The notes beneath the pieces are model-generated. The model did no database searches and was not told where the DNA came from. It saw only the letters and a program-made list of their open reading frames with translations. This document shows positions 42,706 through 54,579 of a stretch of 64,000 bases of DNA, one piece after another. Made by a program: the position numbers and the translations under genes. Source of the DNA: Wolfiporia cocos (taxonomy: Eukaryota; Basidiomycota; Agaricomycetes; Polyporales; Phaeolaceae); assembly GCA_029448655.1 (NCBI GenBank), contig JACCLO010000002.1, positions 4,278,001 through 4,342,000 on the forward strand. The letters run 5' to 3'. How positions within the stretch are numbered: position 1 is the stretch's first letter; each line of letters starts with the position of its first letter.

Positions 42706-43833
42706 TGTCACAGATTTATCTGTGGCTTACAGCATTTTTTGTCACAGATTTATCTGGGGCTTACAGCATTTTTCCTATGATTATAGCAATTTATCCGGGA
42801 TTTATACGTCTAACTACAAGTTATCTACGGGTTAACTCCCATTGCCACCACGACAAGCTCTTAACTGGGCTTATCAACCACATGACTAGCTTACCTAACG
42901 CTACGGTACATCCACGTCCAATAGCATCGTACGGCTACGTCATAATGGTCTCACCCTTACGAGCTAGACCAGCCACGTCATAGATCCTAGATCAGAATGA
43001 TAGGCCGAGCGCGGCACGCTTGCATAATAATGTCCACACGTACAAACAGTGCCTCGCGGCCTTGTACTGTTGGGTCGGCCTTCCCGGCTTCCCACACGCC
43101 ATAAGATCCTTGATCACAATGGCACCTCAGGCGCGCCACGCCTTCGCATAATAATGGCAACACGACCATACAGCATAATATTAGCAACAAGGCAATATCG
43201 CTATAGGTCACGGCCTTCTTGGCCTCCCACGGACTCGGCGTTCTCCAAGTCCCGGGCTTCTGCCATCACGGCGTTGCCCAAACACCGGTCCTTGCCCCAC
43301 GGCTAAGACCAACACATGTCCCGGTTACCTAACGGCCCGGTACATTATCACATGCCACGGTACTAACGTCCAATGGCATAACGACCTCGGCGTCTCACCT
43401 TGGTCATCCCACGAAGACCGGCCAATCGCCATTATACCTCCCGGTATCCGGCAACCGGCTTCCCTTATACCCGGGCTGCGCCCGTATTCACATGTCCATC
43501 TAACGATGAGACCACACGCTCTCTCTTTACCATTGGCTCGGCCATTACCGGCGGGTCATGGCCTTTGTAGAGTAGTCGTCACACTTGGTCGCCCTTATGG
43601 CAACCAAGCCCACACTCCTTATCGGGCATGCACTATACAGTAGCACATGACCCGTTATCTAAACATGTATATAAGTAGGGCCTTGACGGCCTATAACTTT
43701 AGTTCTATTCTTCTCGGCGTCCGCCGTAGAAGTAACCTCCAATTACCCTGCTGCATCTGAGTTCTCTACCTCCCCAAGTCGCCTTGTCATATGGGATACA
43801 GGCTTGGTGAGTCCCACAGAGAGTTCTGTGTCA
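42706..43833 (+). repeat. 5' LTR of the family-B element (with a 34-bp terminal duplication)
   Basis: The first 34 bp (42706-42739, TGTCACAGATTTATCTGTGG onward) are repeated immediately as the start of the LTR proper at 42740. TATA box TATATAAG at about 43668; end CAGAGAGTTCTGTGTCA. Confidence 0.85.
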
Positions 43834-43883
43834 TAAGAATAGAACTACCTACCCCCCCCGCCCTTCCTTAACTGGTTGGGCGC

Positions 43884-44874
43884 TGACACAGACTAGCTGT
43901 GGGACTCACCACCTATGTGTTGAGGATATAGGCGGACGGAGTAGCCAGTCAAGCGCAGCAGAAGTGAGGTTATTCTACGGCGCAAGCCGAGAATAATAGA
44001 ACTAAGGATTAGCGGCGTCAAGCCGGGTCCTTATATACATGTGTGACGGGAGGGCACGTGCTACTATATAGCTATGGCCTTACCGGGTTATGTGGCTTTG
44101 CCAAGTGGCGAAGCTTTATCTTATCTAATGTTTAGGACTCTCTATCTACAATGGCCGTGGTAGGGTTTTGCTGGTTATCTGTTAGTAATGCGGGCGCAGC
44201 CCGGATATAGATGAAGCCGGTTGCCGGATACCTTGCGGTATAATGGCGATTGGCCGGTCTTCGTGTGATGACCAAGGCGAGACGCCGAGGTCGTTATGCC
44301 GTTGGACGGGAAGTACCGTGGCATGTGTTATGTCCGGACCGGAGGGTTACCGGGACATGTGTTGGACTTAGCTGTGAGGCGAGGTCCGGTGTTTGGGCAA
44401 CGCCGTGATGGCAGAAGCCCGGGACTTGGAGAACGCCGAGTCCGTGGGAGGCCGAGAAGGCCGTGACCTATAGCGATATTGCCGTGATGCTAATATAGTG
44501 CTGTATGGTTGTGTTGACATTATTATGCGAGCGTGCCGCGCTCGGTTGTCATTGTGATCTAAGATCTTATGACATGGTTGGTCTAGCTCGTAAGGGCGAG
44601 ACCTATGACATAGCGATGACGATGCTATTGTCTAGACTTGTATGACGCATTCGCAGGTGGAGGCACAGCGATGCACGTTGCCTTAGCGATGATGTCATTA
44701 GTCTTGTGACGTAGCCTTGTATAAGCTGGTCATGTGGTTGATAAGCCCAGTTAAGAGCTTGTCGTATGGCAATGGGAGTTAACCCGTAGATAACTTGTAG
44801 TTAGACGTATAAATCCCGGATAAATTGCTATAATCATAGGAAAAATGTTGTAAGCCCCAGATAAATCTGTGACA
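43884..44874 (-). mobile_element. Solo family-B LTR (reverse) nested in the family-B element
   Basis: 991 bp, TGACACAGACTAGCTGTGG to ATAAATCTGTGACA, flanked by GGCGC (43879-43883) and GGTGC (44875-44879), a TSD with one mismatch, so somewhat older. Confidence 0.82.
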
Positions 44875-45900
44875 GGTGCTGGGTTTTTCCTCCTGCAGGT
44901 GTCTGAGATGCGCACCCTCTCAGCCTCTGCCTTCCTGCAAAGGTCGGTATGCTAAATGGTTAGGGATCTGGGGGATACAGCGGCAGGGGTTTGACCCCCC
45001 TGCCACCCAGTGGGGCGCTGCCTGCCTAATCAGCGGCAGTGCCCTGCGAACCCGGACTCCAGGGTTAAGGAGAGGCGGCGGCTTCCTGACAAGGTTGCTG
45101 CTGCCAGCGGTTGAGACCCACCTATTGGGAAAAGGGGATGGTCTGCCTGTGTGCGCCCAACCCCCTGTCTTGGCAATCCCTGTTCAGGGACCCAACACTA
45201 CCAGTAGGATCCCCATGGGGATATGCGCTCCGGCGTATTCCTCTAGCAGGGTGTGGGAATCTTCCAAAGCCGATCCTCAGGCGTAAGAGGCCCGCTTTGG
45301 GTCCCTTGTGGACTAAAGTGGTGAGGTGGCGCAGCTCGCAAGGCCGCGCCGGCCTAGGTTACAGAGCGGTAGCCAATAGCGTAAGTCCTCCGGGCAGCTC
45401 GGCGTGCTCTCTCCCTATTGCTATCGGAGGCACCCCCGGAAGACTGCGGCGTAGCCCACCATCTTTGATGTGTGGAGCGCTCGTTAAATCGCGTCCTCGT
45501 GGCGACGGTGGGCTCTGCGCCTTGAAGTTTACAGGGAGGGCCTAAGACGGCAAACCTTGCCATTGAGGCGTGGTAAGGGCTGCGGTGGAATACTGCGGCC
45601 CACTTTCCCGTTCTGCTCCTGCTTAGGGGTGGGGTGGTGTATCTTCCTCCCAACCATGTGGTCCAGACGGTCAAATTCTGGCAACCACCAACCCTACCCC
45701 GGAAGCGGGTGCCTCTGCTTCAAGATGCATGCGAATATCCCCTCCCTTTGGAACCAGGTCATGCGCATCTATGAAGACACTTGCAGGGCTACTTCCGCGT
45801 GGCAACGTTCAAAAGTTGCCCCTAACCATGCCCCCTTTTTTCTTGTGTTCAATGAATATGACCACTCAGCGTTGATCGCTGATGACTCGCTCTTTTAGGT
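44875..45900 (+). other. Leader of the family-B element
   Basis: Shares ordered blocks with the leader of elements 1-3: CTGGGGGATAC, CAGCGGTTGAGACCC, GCCCAACCCCCTG, GGGAATCTTCCAAAGCCG, AAGTCCTCCGGGCAGCTCGG, GTGGAGCGCT and ATGCGAATATCC. LTR sequences of the two families are far less alike, so the leader appears conserved for function. No ORF is shared between the families. Confidence 0.6.
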
Positions 45901-46532
45901 ACCCTGGTATCCCAGTCAATAGTAGATAATATATAGTTTTAGTGGCGGCTCCATAAGTAGCTTACTTACTTTGTAAAGTAGCTTAGAAACCGTCCAATAG
46001 CATCTGTATTAGCCTTTGGAAATCCTGCGTCACCTGTTGGTTCCCAGGTTATCTAGCCTGGTTAAGGTCGCTTATGAACATATAAAGCAACCTTTTACGT
46101 CTTAGGTACAATAAGTCAATCGAAAAACGATACTAGTACCTTACTCGACGTAGGATCGCGTACGCTAGGCAAAATATATGCTTATAACTATCATTACTGT
46201 GGGAATATCTATTACCAAGTCGATAAGGATTCACATAATCCGTCGGCGCCCGTTTGACTTCGGTCTTCGCTCCTGAAAAGGGGATTCGGGTTATTGAGCA
46301 TTAGTCACGGTCATTTCATTGTTAAGAACCCTAAAACGGGGGCACCCCTTTCGGTAATGGAATTCCTGACAAGGAAATTACCATCCGTTTGGGAAGAGAC
46401 GTCTGACAAGCGTCTATAAATAATTGGGAAAAGTGCTGTTTCCACCAGCCTCCCACGTACAAACAGATCGCAAACAAGATTACTTCATGGAATCTTGCAA
46501 TCTGGGTTAGAGGAAAGGAAAACAAGGGACAA
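45901..46532 (+). other. Non-coding interior of the family-B element
   Basis: No supportable ORF. Short hairpins of the same type as elsewhere: GCTCCTGAAAAGGGG (~46270) and TTCCTGACAAGGAA (~46364). Confidence 0.45.
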
Positions 46533-46844
46533 ATGCTATTGATACGCATTCCCTTGAAGTGTAGCGGAGGCCGAAAGGCTTCTAGAATCACACTTCATTC
46601 GGCATTCTCGCACAATCGCCGAATCTACACCGGTTTCCAACCGGTTACCCCCCGAATTGAAATCGACAACCTCGCACGCCAAACCGCAAGAATTGTCACG
46701 AGACTAGCTATCTCACTTACAATTTCACTCCAATACGACCTCTTCTCTGTGGGGAGAAAAACTGTATTTGGAAATTCACTTAGCAATACAATGCGATCGT
46801 CCGCAAAAGGTCTCGAAGAAGCACTCGAAAACTTCCAGAGATAA
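46533..46844 (+). CDS. Small unknown ORF of the family-B element (103 aa)
   Basis: ATG at 46533, MLLIRIPLKCSGGRKASRI, a hydrophobic-helical middle (NLARQTARIVTRLAISLTIS) and the C-terminus KGLEEALENFQR. The end of the ORF and its downstream bases (ATAACAAGGGAGCCCCCC) recur in decayed form at about 48095-48185 and 48345-48425. No family recognised. Coding status is uncertain. Confidence 0.4.
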   Translation: MLLIRIPLKCSGGRKASRITLHSAFSHNRRIYTGFQPVTPRIEIDNLARQTARIVTRLAISLTISLQYDLFSVGRKTVFGNSLSNTMRSSAKGLEEALENFQR

Positions 46845-48759
46845 CAAGGGAGCCCCCCTTATTAGGACAATCAAGCCGATTTGGCAATCGGTTATCATTC
46901 ATTGCTTGGTTTACGGAAACCTACGCCGTTGAGACGCATAATAAATAAATCCGGATCTGTATCCTTACGCCAAGAAAGGATTACATCTCGTCATAACATC
47001 GAATATGGGCCTGGAAAACCCTTCGATTCCGACAAACTAGGGCTTGGAAACCTTAGTATAAAAATCTGGTCGCATATGCGAGCGACTACACTGGATACAG
47101 CCGTATACGGATATACATCAAGAATACCTTCGGCCCACATCCACCCACCCTTATTTGGGTCATAGAGGCGGTTTAACCTCTTTAAAAACCAAAACCATCT
47201 GGATAGGTTCAATCGGGAGATCAAACGTGAAAGAGGGGGTGGAAACCCTAATTTCGCACCTAGGACCTTAAACAAGTCCACTATCCCACGCTTACAACAG
47301 TACCTTACGGTCTTGAAAGCACCAAACGACATGTACTAAGAGGCCTGATTACCCTCATTCATGCTCGTACTGTCCTATTCGTATACGGACGACAACCTTG
47401 TAATAGGAATATATAGTAGCTATCTATCCAATAGCGAAATATATCCTCCCCCAACGCTCATCTCTGTTCCCACGCTTACAATGCCACACTTAATCGAACA
47501 ACGACTTTAACGGCATATAAGCACATTGGAAACTACCGTCATCGCCACCACGTGACTTCAGCCCTTACGGGATACACCTATACGGGACAACTCCTGGCAA
47601 GGATGTATGTTCTCACGGTTACCCAATAAGGCCTCACTACGGCTACGACATTACAGTACTAGGGAATACAATCATAAGCATTGACCATAATGCACAATGA
47701 TTAGTACCTATACACTGGGGTTTTACACGAGAAGCCTACTCGTTAATAAATAGTGCATACAACCACGAAGGCACAGCTTCATTCCGGAACTTACGACTCC
47801 GAAGAGATCGCTACTTAGAAGCAATCTAACTAGGGGACACAACCCCTGTAACAAATGGGCATTGACAAATGTCACACGCTTAGCACTTGCGATGCTAGGG
47901 AGGCGACGCCTCATAAACGTTCATAAGGCGACGTCCTCTAATAACCGTTTAACCGCATAAGTCGTACAAAGTAGGATTACCCCTGTACAAGCACAAAGCC
48001 TAAGACACCCGCTATTCGAATGAAAAGGACTTGCAACCCTATTCACCGTACCAGCAATAGACGTCGAAAAAGCACCGCTATGCTACATTCAAAGGGTACT
48101 ACGCATAAGCAACATATCCGTCCAAGGGCTCGAAGAGAAACTAGAAAATCTCCAGAGCTAACAGTGAAGCCCTCACTCTAAGGAATATCGCACAATGCTA
48201 TCCGAAATACGTACAACGACACAATGCACCCTCCAATATGCTTGGCAAGCTATTGGAGATACAGATTACAAGTAGACTCAAAGGCACTATATGACGACCA
48301 TTTCCATATCGCCTTCTACTACGAGTAACGTCATAAGCAAAAGCAACAATCCAACCAAGGTCGCGAAAAGGAACTTGAAAACCTTCAGCAATAACAGGAG
48401 AGCCCCTCCTCTTAGGATCCGCATGCACAATGACAATACACTCAAGTAACAAGACTATTCTTCCCCAACAACGGCATTTGACCTCTCGGTCATCACGCGT
48501 TGATAATTCGCTAGTAACGGCATTTAGCACTTCGCTATCACACGTTACAAATCACTATAAGGAATACAATCGCTATCCCATTCAACGCTCAGGTTCCACT
48601 ACAAAGTCCTGAAACTCCCATTTATCCCTGTTCAATTGACAAATTGAAGCAGCAACTTAACGGCATTTGACACTTTGTCATCACGCGTTATACCGCTCTT
48701 GGGACGTACACAATGAGGAATAGTTTCATCAGGGACGATGAAACTCAAAGCGGGGGTAA
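46845..48759 (+). repeat. Degenerate repeated modules and hairpins, family-B element 3' region
   Basis: Decayed copies of the ORF tail: CTCGAAGAGAAACTAGAAAA then CAGAGCTAACAG (~48130-48165) and GAAAAGGAACTTGAAAACC then CAGCAATAACAG (~48365-48400), each followed by a GAGCCCC...TTAGGA box. Three ~32-nt units AACGGCATTT...CACGCGTT (48470, 48516, 48659) each hold a small stem. The segment ends with a GTTTCATC/GATGAAAC stem (~48723) and the polypurine tract. Confidence 0.55.
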
Positions 48760-49842
48760 TGTCACAGATTTATCTGGGGCTTACAGCATTTTTCCTATGA
48801 TTATAGCAATTTATCCGGGATTTATACGTCTAACTACAAGTTATCTACGGGTTAACTCCCATTGCCACCACGACAAGCTCTTAACTGGGCTTATCAACCA
48901 CATGACTAGCTTACCTAACGCTACGGTACATCCACGTCCAATAGCATCGTACGGCTACGTCATAATGGTCTCATCCTTATGAGCTAGACCAGCCATGTCA
49001 TAGATCCTAGATCAGAATGATAGGCCGAGCGCGGCACGCTCGCATAATAATGTCCACACGTACAAACAGTGCCTCGCGGCCTTGTACTGTTGGGTCGGCC
49101 TTCCCGGCTTCCCACACGCCATAAGATCCTTGATCACAATGGCACCTCAGGCGCGCCACGCCTTCGCATAATAATGGCAACACGACCATACAGCATAATA
49201 TTAGCAACAAGGCAATATCGCTATAGGTCACGGCCTTCTCGGCCTTCCACGGACTCGGCGTTCTCCAAGTCCCGGGCTTCTGCCATCACGGCGTTGCCCA
49301 AACACCGGTCCTCGCTTCACGGCTAAGACCAACACATGTCCTGGTAACCATCCGGTCCGGACATATCACATGCTACGGTACAACCATGTCCAATAGCATA
49401 ACGACCTCGGCGTCTCACCTTGGTCATCCAACAAAGACCGGCCAATCGCCATTATACCTCACGGTATTCGGCAACCGGCTTCCCCTATACCCGGGCTGCG
49501 CCCGCGTTACTAAGAGATAACCAGACAAATCCCTCTCCTACTATTGGTGCGGCCATTAGGGCCCATCACGGCCATTGTAGATAGAGTCCTAAAACATCAG
49601 ATAAGATAGCGCCTCGCCCCTTGGCAAAGCCACATAACCCGGAAAGGTAACAGCTAGTTAGTAGCACGTGACCTTCCCATAAACATGTATATAATAGTAG
49701 GGCTAGACGCCTTTACACTCTAGTTCTATTATTCTCGGCTTGCGCCGTAGAATAACCTCTCATATCCTGCTGCGCTGGTCTGCTACTCAGTCGCCTATTC
49801 CCTCAACCAATAGGTGGTGAGTCCCACAGTAGATCTGTGTCA
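48760..49842 (+). repeat. 3' LTR of the family-B element
   Basis: 1083 bp, TGTCACAGATTTATCTGGGG to AGTAGATCTGTGTCA. The first ~600 bp nearly match the 5' LTR, but the region upstream of the TATA box does not; the pair is mosaic. TATA (ATGTATATAATAG) at about 49687. Confidence 0.87.
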
Positions 49843-50510
49843 TCCCTCCTTGATTCTTACGTTGTTGTAACCCCAGCGCAAGTCGAGCTTCGTAAATATC
49901 GAAGCCTGGCTAAGCTTATCGATAAGCTCGTCTATGCGTGGGAGAGGGTACCTGTTTTTAATGGTTATGTCGTTTATTTTATGATAATCGACAATCATTC
50001 GGGCTCCGCCGTCTTTTTTAGGGACGAAGAAGACCGGACTCGCGATCGGGGATTTAGAATGTTGGATGTAGCCCTTCCGTAATTCTTCCTGAATCCATTG
50101 ATCTAGCGAGTTCGCTTCCTGGGGGGACATCTTGTATGCCTTACCCGGGGGCGGTAGTACTACGTCATCGGGGAAGTCGATGGCGTGGTCGTATGGTTTC
50201 CGTTCGGGCATCCTTTCGGATGCGCGTTGAGAAAATACCGTGGGACCAAACTCCTGGTATATCTCCGGAACCAAGGATTTCCATTTCTGAAGATCCGCAT
50301 CTGTCAGGAATTCATCGTCTGACTTCTCCGTTATCGACTGAATGGCGTCGATAAGGAGTTCCGTTCCTTCGTCAAGGGTGCTCACCCAAGCGACAAAGGG
50401 ATTCTCAGGCTCCTCTAAGCCGAGAAAATCTATTGGAAAGTCGTTGATGATCTGATAGATGTTACGGGGTTCGATTTCGTCTTCTTCCTCAGAAATCGAA
50501 ACCCGCTTGC
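49843..50510 (-). pseudogene. Pol of element 3, RT N-terminal part
   Basis: Minus-strand frame with VLPPPGKAYKMSPQEANSLD, ASPVFFVPKKDGGARMIVDY and FTKLDLRWGYNNVRIKEG, which is cut by the family-B element. Upstream it joins the protease part beyond the E-family LTR. Confidence 0.87.
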
Positions 50511-51102
50511 TGTCACAGAATATCCAGGGGGATATAGTAACAACCCTCGCTATAGGTTATACGGGCGGCGCTAGGCGTACGCCGCTCCTCTATGCCTCGG
50601 CCACCTCTCAGTACGTCTCTTTAGTTTGTTGGTCACCTGATTGTTAGGTTAGCGCTGTAGGGTAGCGCGCGCCTCATCACACTCACGCTTGGCTAACGCT
50701 TAGCTTAGTCACACTATGTATCACATGTCTCGCTTACGTACTTACTTACCTCAGCTGTTAGGGCGGTGCTGCGCACAGGCCAGCACTTAAGGGTAGACAC
50801 TTAGCGTACCGTTCTTGCATGTATATAAGATACGACAGGAATGGGGCTTACTCCCCATCCTTAAGAATCTCGACGTTTGGGCCTCTGGCTCCTCTCTCAC
50901 ATGTGCGCCGTGCGACTTGCCTTAGGGCGTCCTCTACTGCTTGACTGGTAGCGACTCGACAATGCAAGTATCCCGTCGATGATCAAGTCATATCCGGGGG
51001 AATGCCTCTGCATTCATCGCTGCTCGCCGCTGTCTCGTCGCAAGACCTTGGGGGTTCTCCCCTGCCTATAGCAGGTCGCACAGCCTCTGTAAGTCTGTGT
51101 CA
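50511..51102 (+). mobile_element. Solo LTR of family E in element 3 pol
   Basis: 592 bp, TGTCACAGAATATCC to TAAGTCTGTGTCA, TSD CTTGC (50506-50510, 51103-51107). Element 2 has the uninterrupted sequence at this point. TATA (ATGTATATAAG) at about 50819; GCGCACAGGCC...ACTTAAGGG upstream. Confidence 0.92.
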
Positions 51103-51780
51103 CTTGCCATGTTTGCATTTTTCCGTACACCGGTATACGAAGGTTCCTTCCGGCCAATTGAAATCCGGGTTATGTTTCAGGAACCAGTCGTAACCGAGGA
51201 TCACATCCGCATTCTGTACGTCCATTACGTACAAGAATTCGGTGGACTTGTGTTCCTCGTGCACCATATAAGCTTTTACTGCCATGTTGATATTACCAGC
51301 GGTATTAGAGGTACCGTCGGCGTTACGAATCTCCAGAGGAGAAGGTAGTTTTTGTGTTACTAATTTCTCCTCATGGACTAATTTCTTATCTATGACGCTT
51401 ATTGATGCACCGGTGTCGATTAATGCCATGGCGTTTACTTTCTTTCCGTATACCCACAGTTCTACTTTGATGGAAAATGATTTATTATCGTCTCGAGAAT
51501 CATTTCCGTGTACATTATACAGAGTAAAAAACTTGAGCGCGGTGGGGTCAGGATAAAAGTATGTTACAGGAGGGGCACGTGTAGCTAGTGTCCGAGTCCT
51601 CCGGGCAAAGTCCATTGCCGAGTTGCCGAATATGCCGAGGTGGGATACCGGGTGACGTGAGACCGCCTTATCTTCCCACAAGATAAGGGGTCCTTGTGAA
51701 GCCCCGTCGTAGGGGTGCTCTTCTCCGGGGAGCTGTATGCTCCCAGCCGCTGCGGGGCTGGTGCATTCTTCACAAGACAT
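51103..51780 (-). CDS. Pol of element 3, N-terminal protease part
   Basis: Starts MSCEECTSPAAAGS at 51780 with the ATG overlapping the gag stop (51770) by 11 nt, exactly as in element 2. Contains the retropepsin motif LIDTGASISVIDKKL and VILGYDWFLKHN. Interrupted by the family-E LTR after KCKHGK. Confidence 0.87.
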
Positions 51781-54442
51781 CTTCGAGACGTGTGGTGGGG
51801 GCGAGGGGAACCGAAAGGGTTCCGACTGTGGCGACTGTGTTGGAGGTGGGGGCCGAGGTTCCTGCTGATGTTGAGTCAGCCGTTACTTCTTCCCAGATCG
51901 TTCGGGCACGATACGTCTTGCCATCCGTGGGGGGCGCCGAGTACGGCTTCTTGCCAGAAGCCTGTCCCTTTCCACTACCCGAAGGAGCAGCCGTGGTCTT
52001 TCCAGATGCGGCAGCTGCATCCTTTGCCCTTTGTTGTTCGTACCGCTGAGCGGCAGGTACGAACGTTCCCGCGGCCTTGTCTGCCGCAAGCTTAGGACAT
52101 TTGTTGAAGTAATGTCCCGACTGCTTGCAGTATGTGCAGACAGCGTTGGCTGTGTCGGCGGGGGATTTGGCGGGCGCCTTTCCCTTGTCCTTCTTTTTCT
52201 CCGACTTCTTTGCAGAAGCGGAGGACGTCTCCTTCTTTTCGGCAGGGGCCGAGTCCTTCTTGCCGGCCTTCTCGAAAATGGAGCCCTTGATCTTGTCTGG
52301 ATATGACGTTTGGTACATCTCCAGAGCGAAGTCGATGAGGGGCTCGTGACACAGACTAGACTGTGGGACTCACACTATAACCTGATAAGCGACTTGAAGG
52401 AGTTGCTGGAGGTTGGTGAGGAGGCTAGTGGGCGCAAGCAGAGATGGTATGTAACTGTGCGAATGCAGTGCAGAGAACAAATCTAAGGCTTATCGTAGCG
52501 ATAGCCCTACTTATATACATGCTTTGTTTGGTTACTCGAAGGGGAGCCAAACATGTAGACGGTCTGTGCGCAGACATAACGAATACAGCTAAGTCGTAAA
52601 CTACAGTAGACCATGTGCGCCGGTAATGGCCGCACCAGTAAGAACGTTTGTTTGGACCGTAGGTCCATGTTGTGGAAGTGGCTGTAGCTACGTTAGTAAG
52701 CCATGCATGTGATTCTTATATACCGGTATCGGGATATGAGTAATCGTAAGGGCATTGGCATGGGATAACGAGCGGACCGCTTATCCAATCGTACTGACAT
52801 AGCCCGGTATCGGGATATGAGTAAAGCGCGTGACACCGGAGGTTAGTCCGCTGAGTCATTGACGCGTACAAGCGTGTTATGTACGTGTTGTTATGACAAG
52901 TGGACGTATACCGCGTTGTGTACGTGTTGTTTGGTTGCGTGTACGTGTAGACGGGCACTTAGCAGCGTAAATGTCTACAAGGTTGTAGAAATACCAGATA
53001 AATAGGTAAAAATACGGGAAAAATAGTGGCATGTCCCAAATCTGTGACAGCTCGATGTCGGTCGGGGCCTTGAAGAATGGGGTCTTGCCGAGGACGTTTA
53101 AGGTGTCCTTGACCTTTTCGGGGAGTGTTTCGGTGAACTCCCACACCAGGGTCTCGTTGGCGGTTTCGGAGAGACGACCGAGGGTGCGGAATCGTTCGCA
53201 GTAATTGAAATAGTTCGATTCTGCGAATTCCTTGCCCTTGGTACCGTAGTAGCCGTGAATTTCCTTCTTCGCGATCTCCTTATCCGTCATCTTGCTGTAT
53301 TGCACCATTACGGATTTGGTGAAATCCTCCCAGGTGCCGAGAGGTTCACCGTTTCCTGCCTTCTTGATGAGAGGCGAGAAAAATTTGTATGCGTCCCCTG
53401 TGACGCGGAAGAGGGCCGTGGTGATATGGTCATGGTCGTTGTAGACCCTGAGCGTACCGAAGTACAGGCCCACCTTCTCCACCCATTCCTGTGCAGTCAC
53501 CTTTCCAGATGACCCAGAGAATTTGGGGGGAGGGGGGATTTTCAGGTTTTGGGGCAGACCTGGAATCTGCGGTGCGACGGCTGCTGCAGTAGTTGCTGCG
53601 GGTGGTGCGGCGGCAGCGGCCTCAGTTGTGCGGGCCGGTGCGGGTTCTTCCGGGGGTGTGCGGACGCCGGGAGGGTTGGGAACGGAGGGGTTTTTGCAAC
53701 TCCTCCGAAGTTCTTCCTCAACCTTTTCCATGCGCTCGGCGAACGCATCTTCGAGATCGTCGATCCGAGTCCGATACTCGTCCCGGAGTTGTTTCTCCAT
53801 TTCGGAGAACTTGGCTGTATACTCCTGTCGGAGTTCCTTGCCAAGGTCCACCAAGGTGGACACAACCTCGTTGCGGACTGCACTAACAGCTTCGTGCAGT
53901 TCGTCTTGAGCCATCTGTTCGATTGCCCTGGATTGCCCAACCAGGGAATCGATTCTGCCGTGGACTTGCTCCAGGCGGGCGTACACCATTCGGCCGAGGA
54001 TGTCGACCTGGTCATGTGTTATGGCCGCACTTCGTTGTACGGCTGCGTCGAGGATTGCCCCATGTAGGGAGGCATCCACCTTGTGTTGGTCCTCCTCTGG
54101 GAGGTAGGCCTTGAGCCCTCTTTCGACCTCGTCATTGGTACGGTGAGACGGACCTGAATACTCTATTGCTAGAGTGGTGATGGGCCCGAGTGGTCGGGTG
54201 TAGCGGGCCGGCGGATACCCGGCGATGGGTGTACCCGGACGCGTTCCCATAGGGTTGGTTGGGGATTCCCTTTGTGGGGGAACATCCTCAGCTTCTTCTT
54301 CTTCTTCCTCCTCGCTCAGGTTCTCCAGGGATACCAGGGGTTGAGTCCCTGAAGGCCCGGCTACCGGGGTTACTGGGCCTTCCGAGCGGAGGCACATGCG
54401 ACGGGGAGCGGGTGGTGGGCTGCTGGAGGAGATGGAAGACAT
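51770..54442 (-). pseudogene. Gag of element 3, interrupted by a solo family-A LTR
   Basis: Starts MSSISSSSPPPAPRR (54442; an in-frame ATG at 54486 would add 15 residues) and is open through the coiled coil and capsid-like region to 53050, then broken by the LTR at 52347-53049, then open from 52346 through the zinc knuckle CTYCKQSGHYFNKC to TRLEDVL (51770). The parts join to the same protein as element 2 gag. Confidence 0.87.
52347..53049 (-). mobile_element. Solo family-A LTR in element 3 gag
   Basis: 703 bp, TGACACAGACTAGACTGTGG to CCAAATCTGTGACA, TSD GCTCG (52342-52346, 53050-53054). Element 2 keeps the empty site at about 34405. Confidence 0.93.
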
Positions 54443-54579
54443 TGTGGACAAACTGTTTATGACGAATGTTAGTTTCCGGTTACTCATTGTCTTAGAAGGG
54501 ATTTGGTTTGAAAGCTGCAACTTTCGTTATAGATCACACTCGCACTCTATTTCAGAGTTAAAAGATGATAGTATTTCTA

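Larger units (their letters stand above)
42706..49842 (+). mobile_element. Family-B non-autonomous LTR element (7.1 kb)
   Basis: Forward LTRs at both ends, TSD TCCCT (42701-42705, 49843-49847), in pol of element 3. The primer-binding site AAGAATAGAACTA (43835-43847) is complementary to TAGTTCTATTCTT (43700-43712) in the LTR. A polypurine tract AAAGCGGGGG (48747-48756) precedes the 3' LTR. The interior (3.9 kb without a nested LTR) has no gag or pol; it carries a leader, one 103-aa ORF and repeated modules. It fits a LARD-type non-autonomous element. Confidence 0.88.

Noticed and set aside
52877..53049. C-terminal extension of the element 3 gag ORF
   Set aside because: This is read-through into the inserted solo LTR (TSD GCTCG); the true gag continues at 52346.
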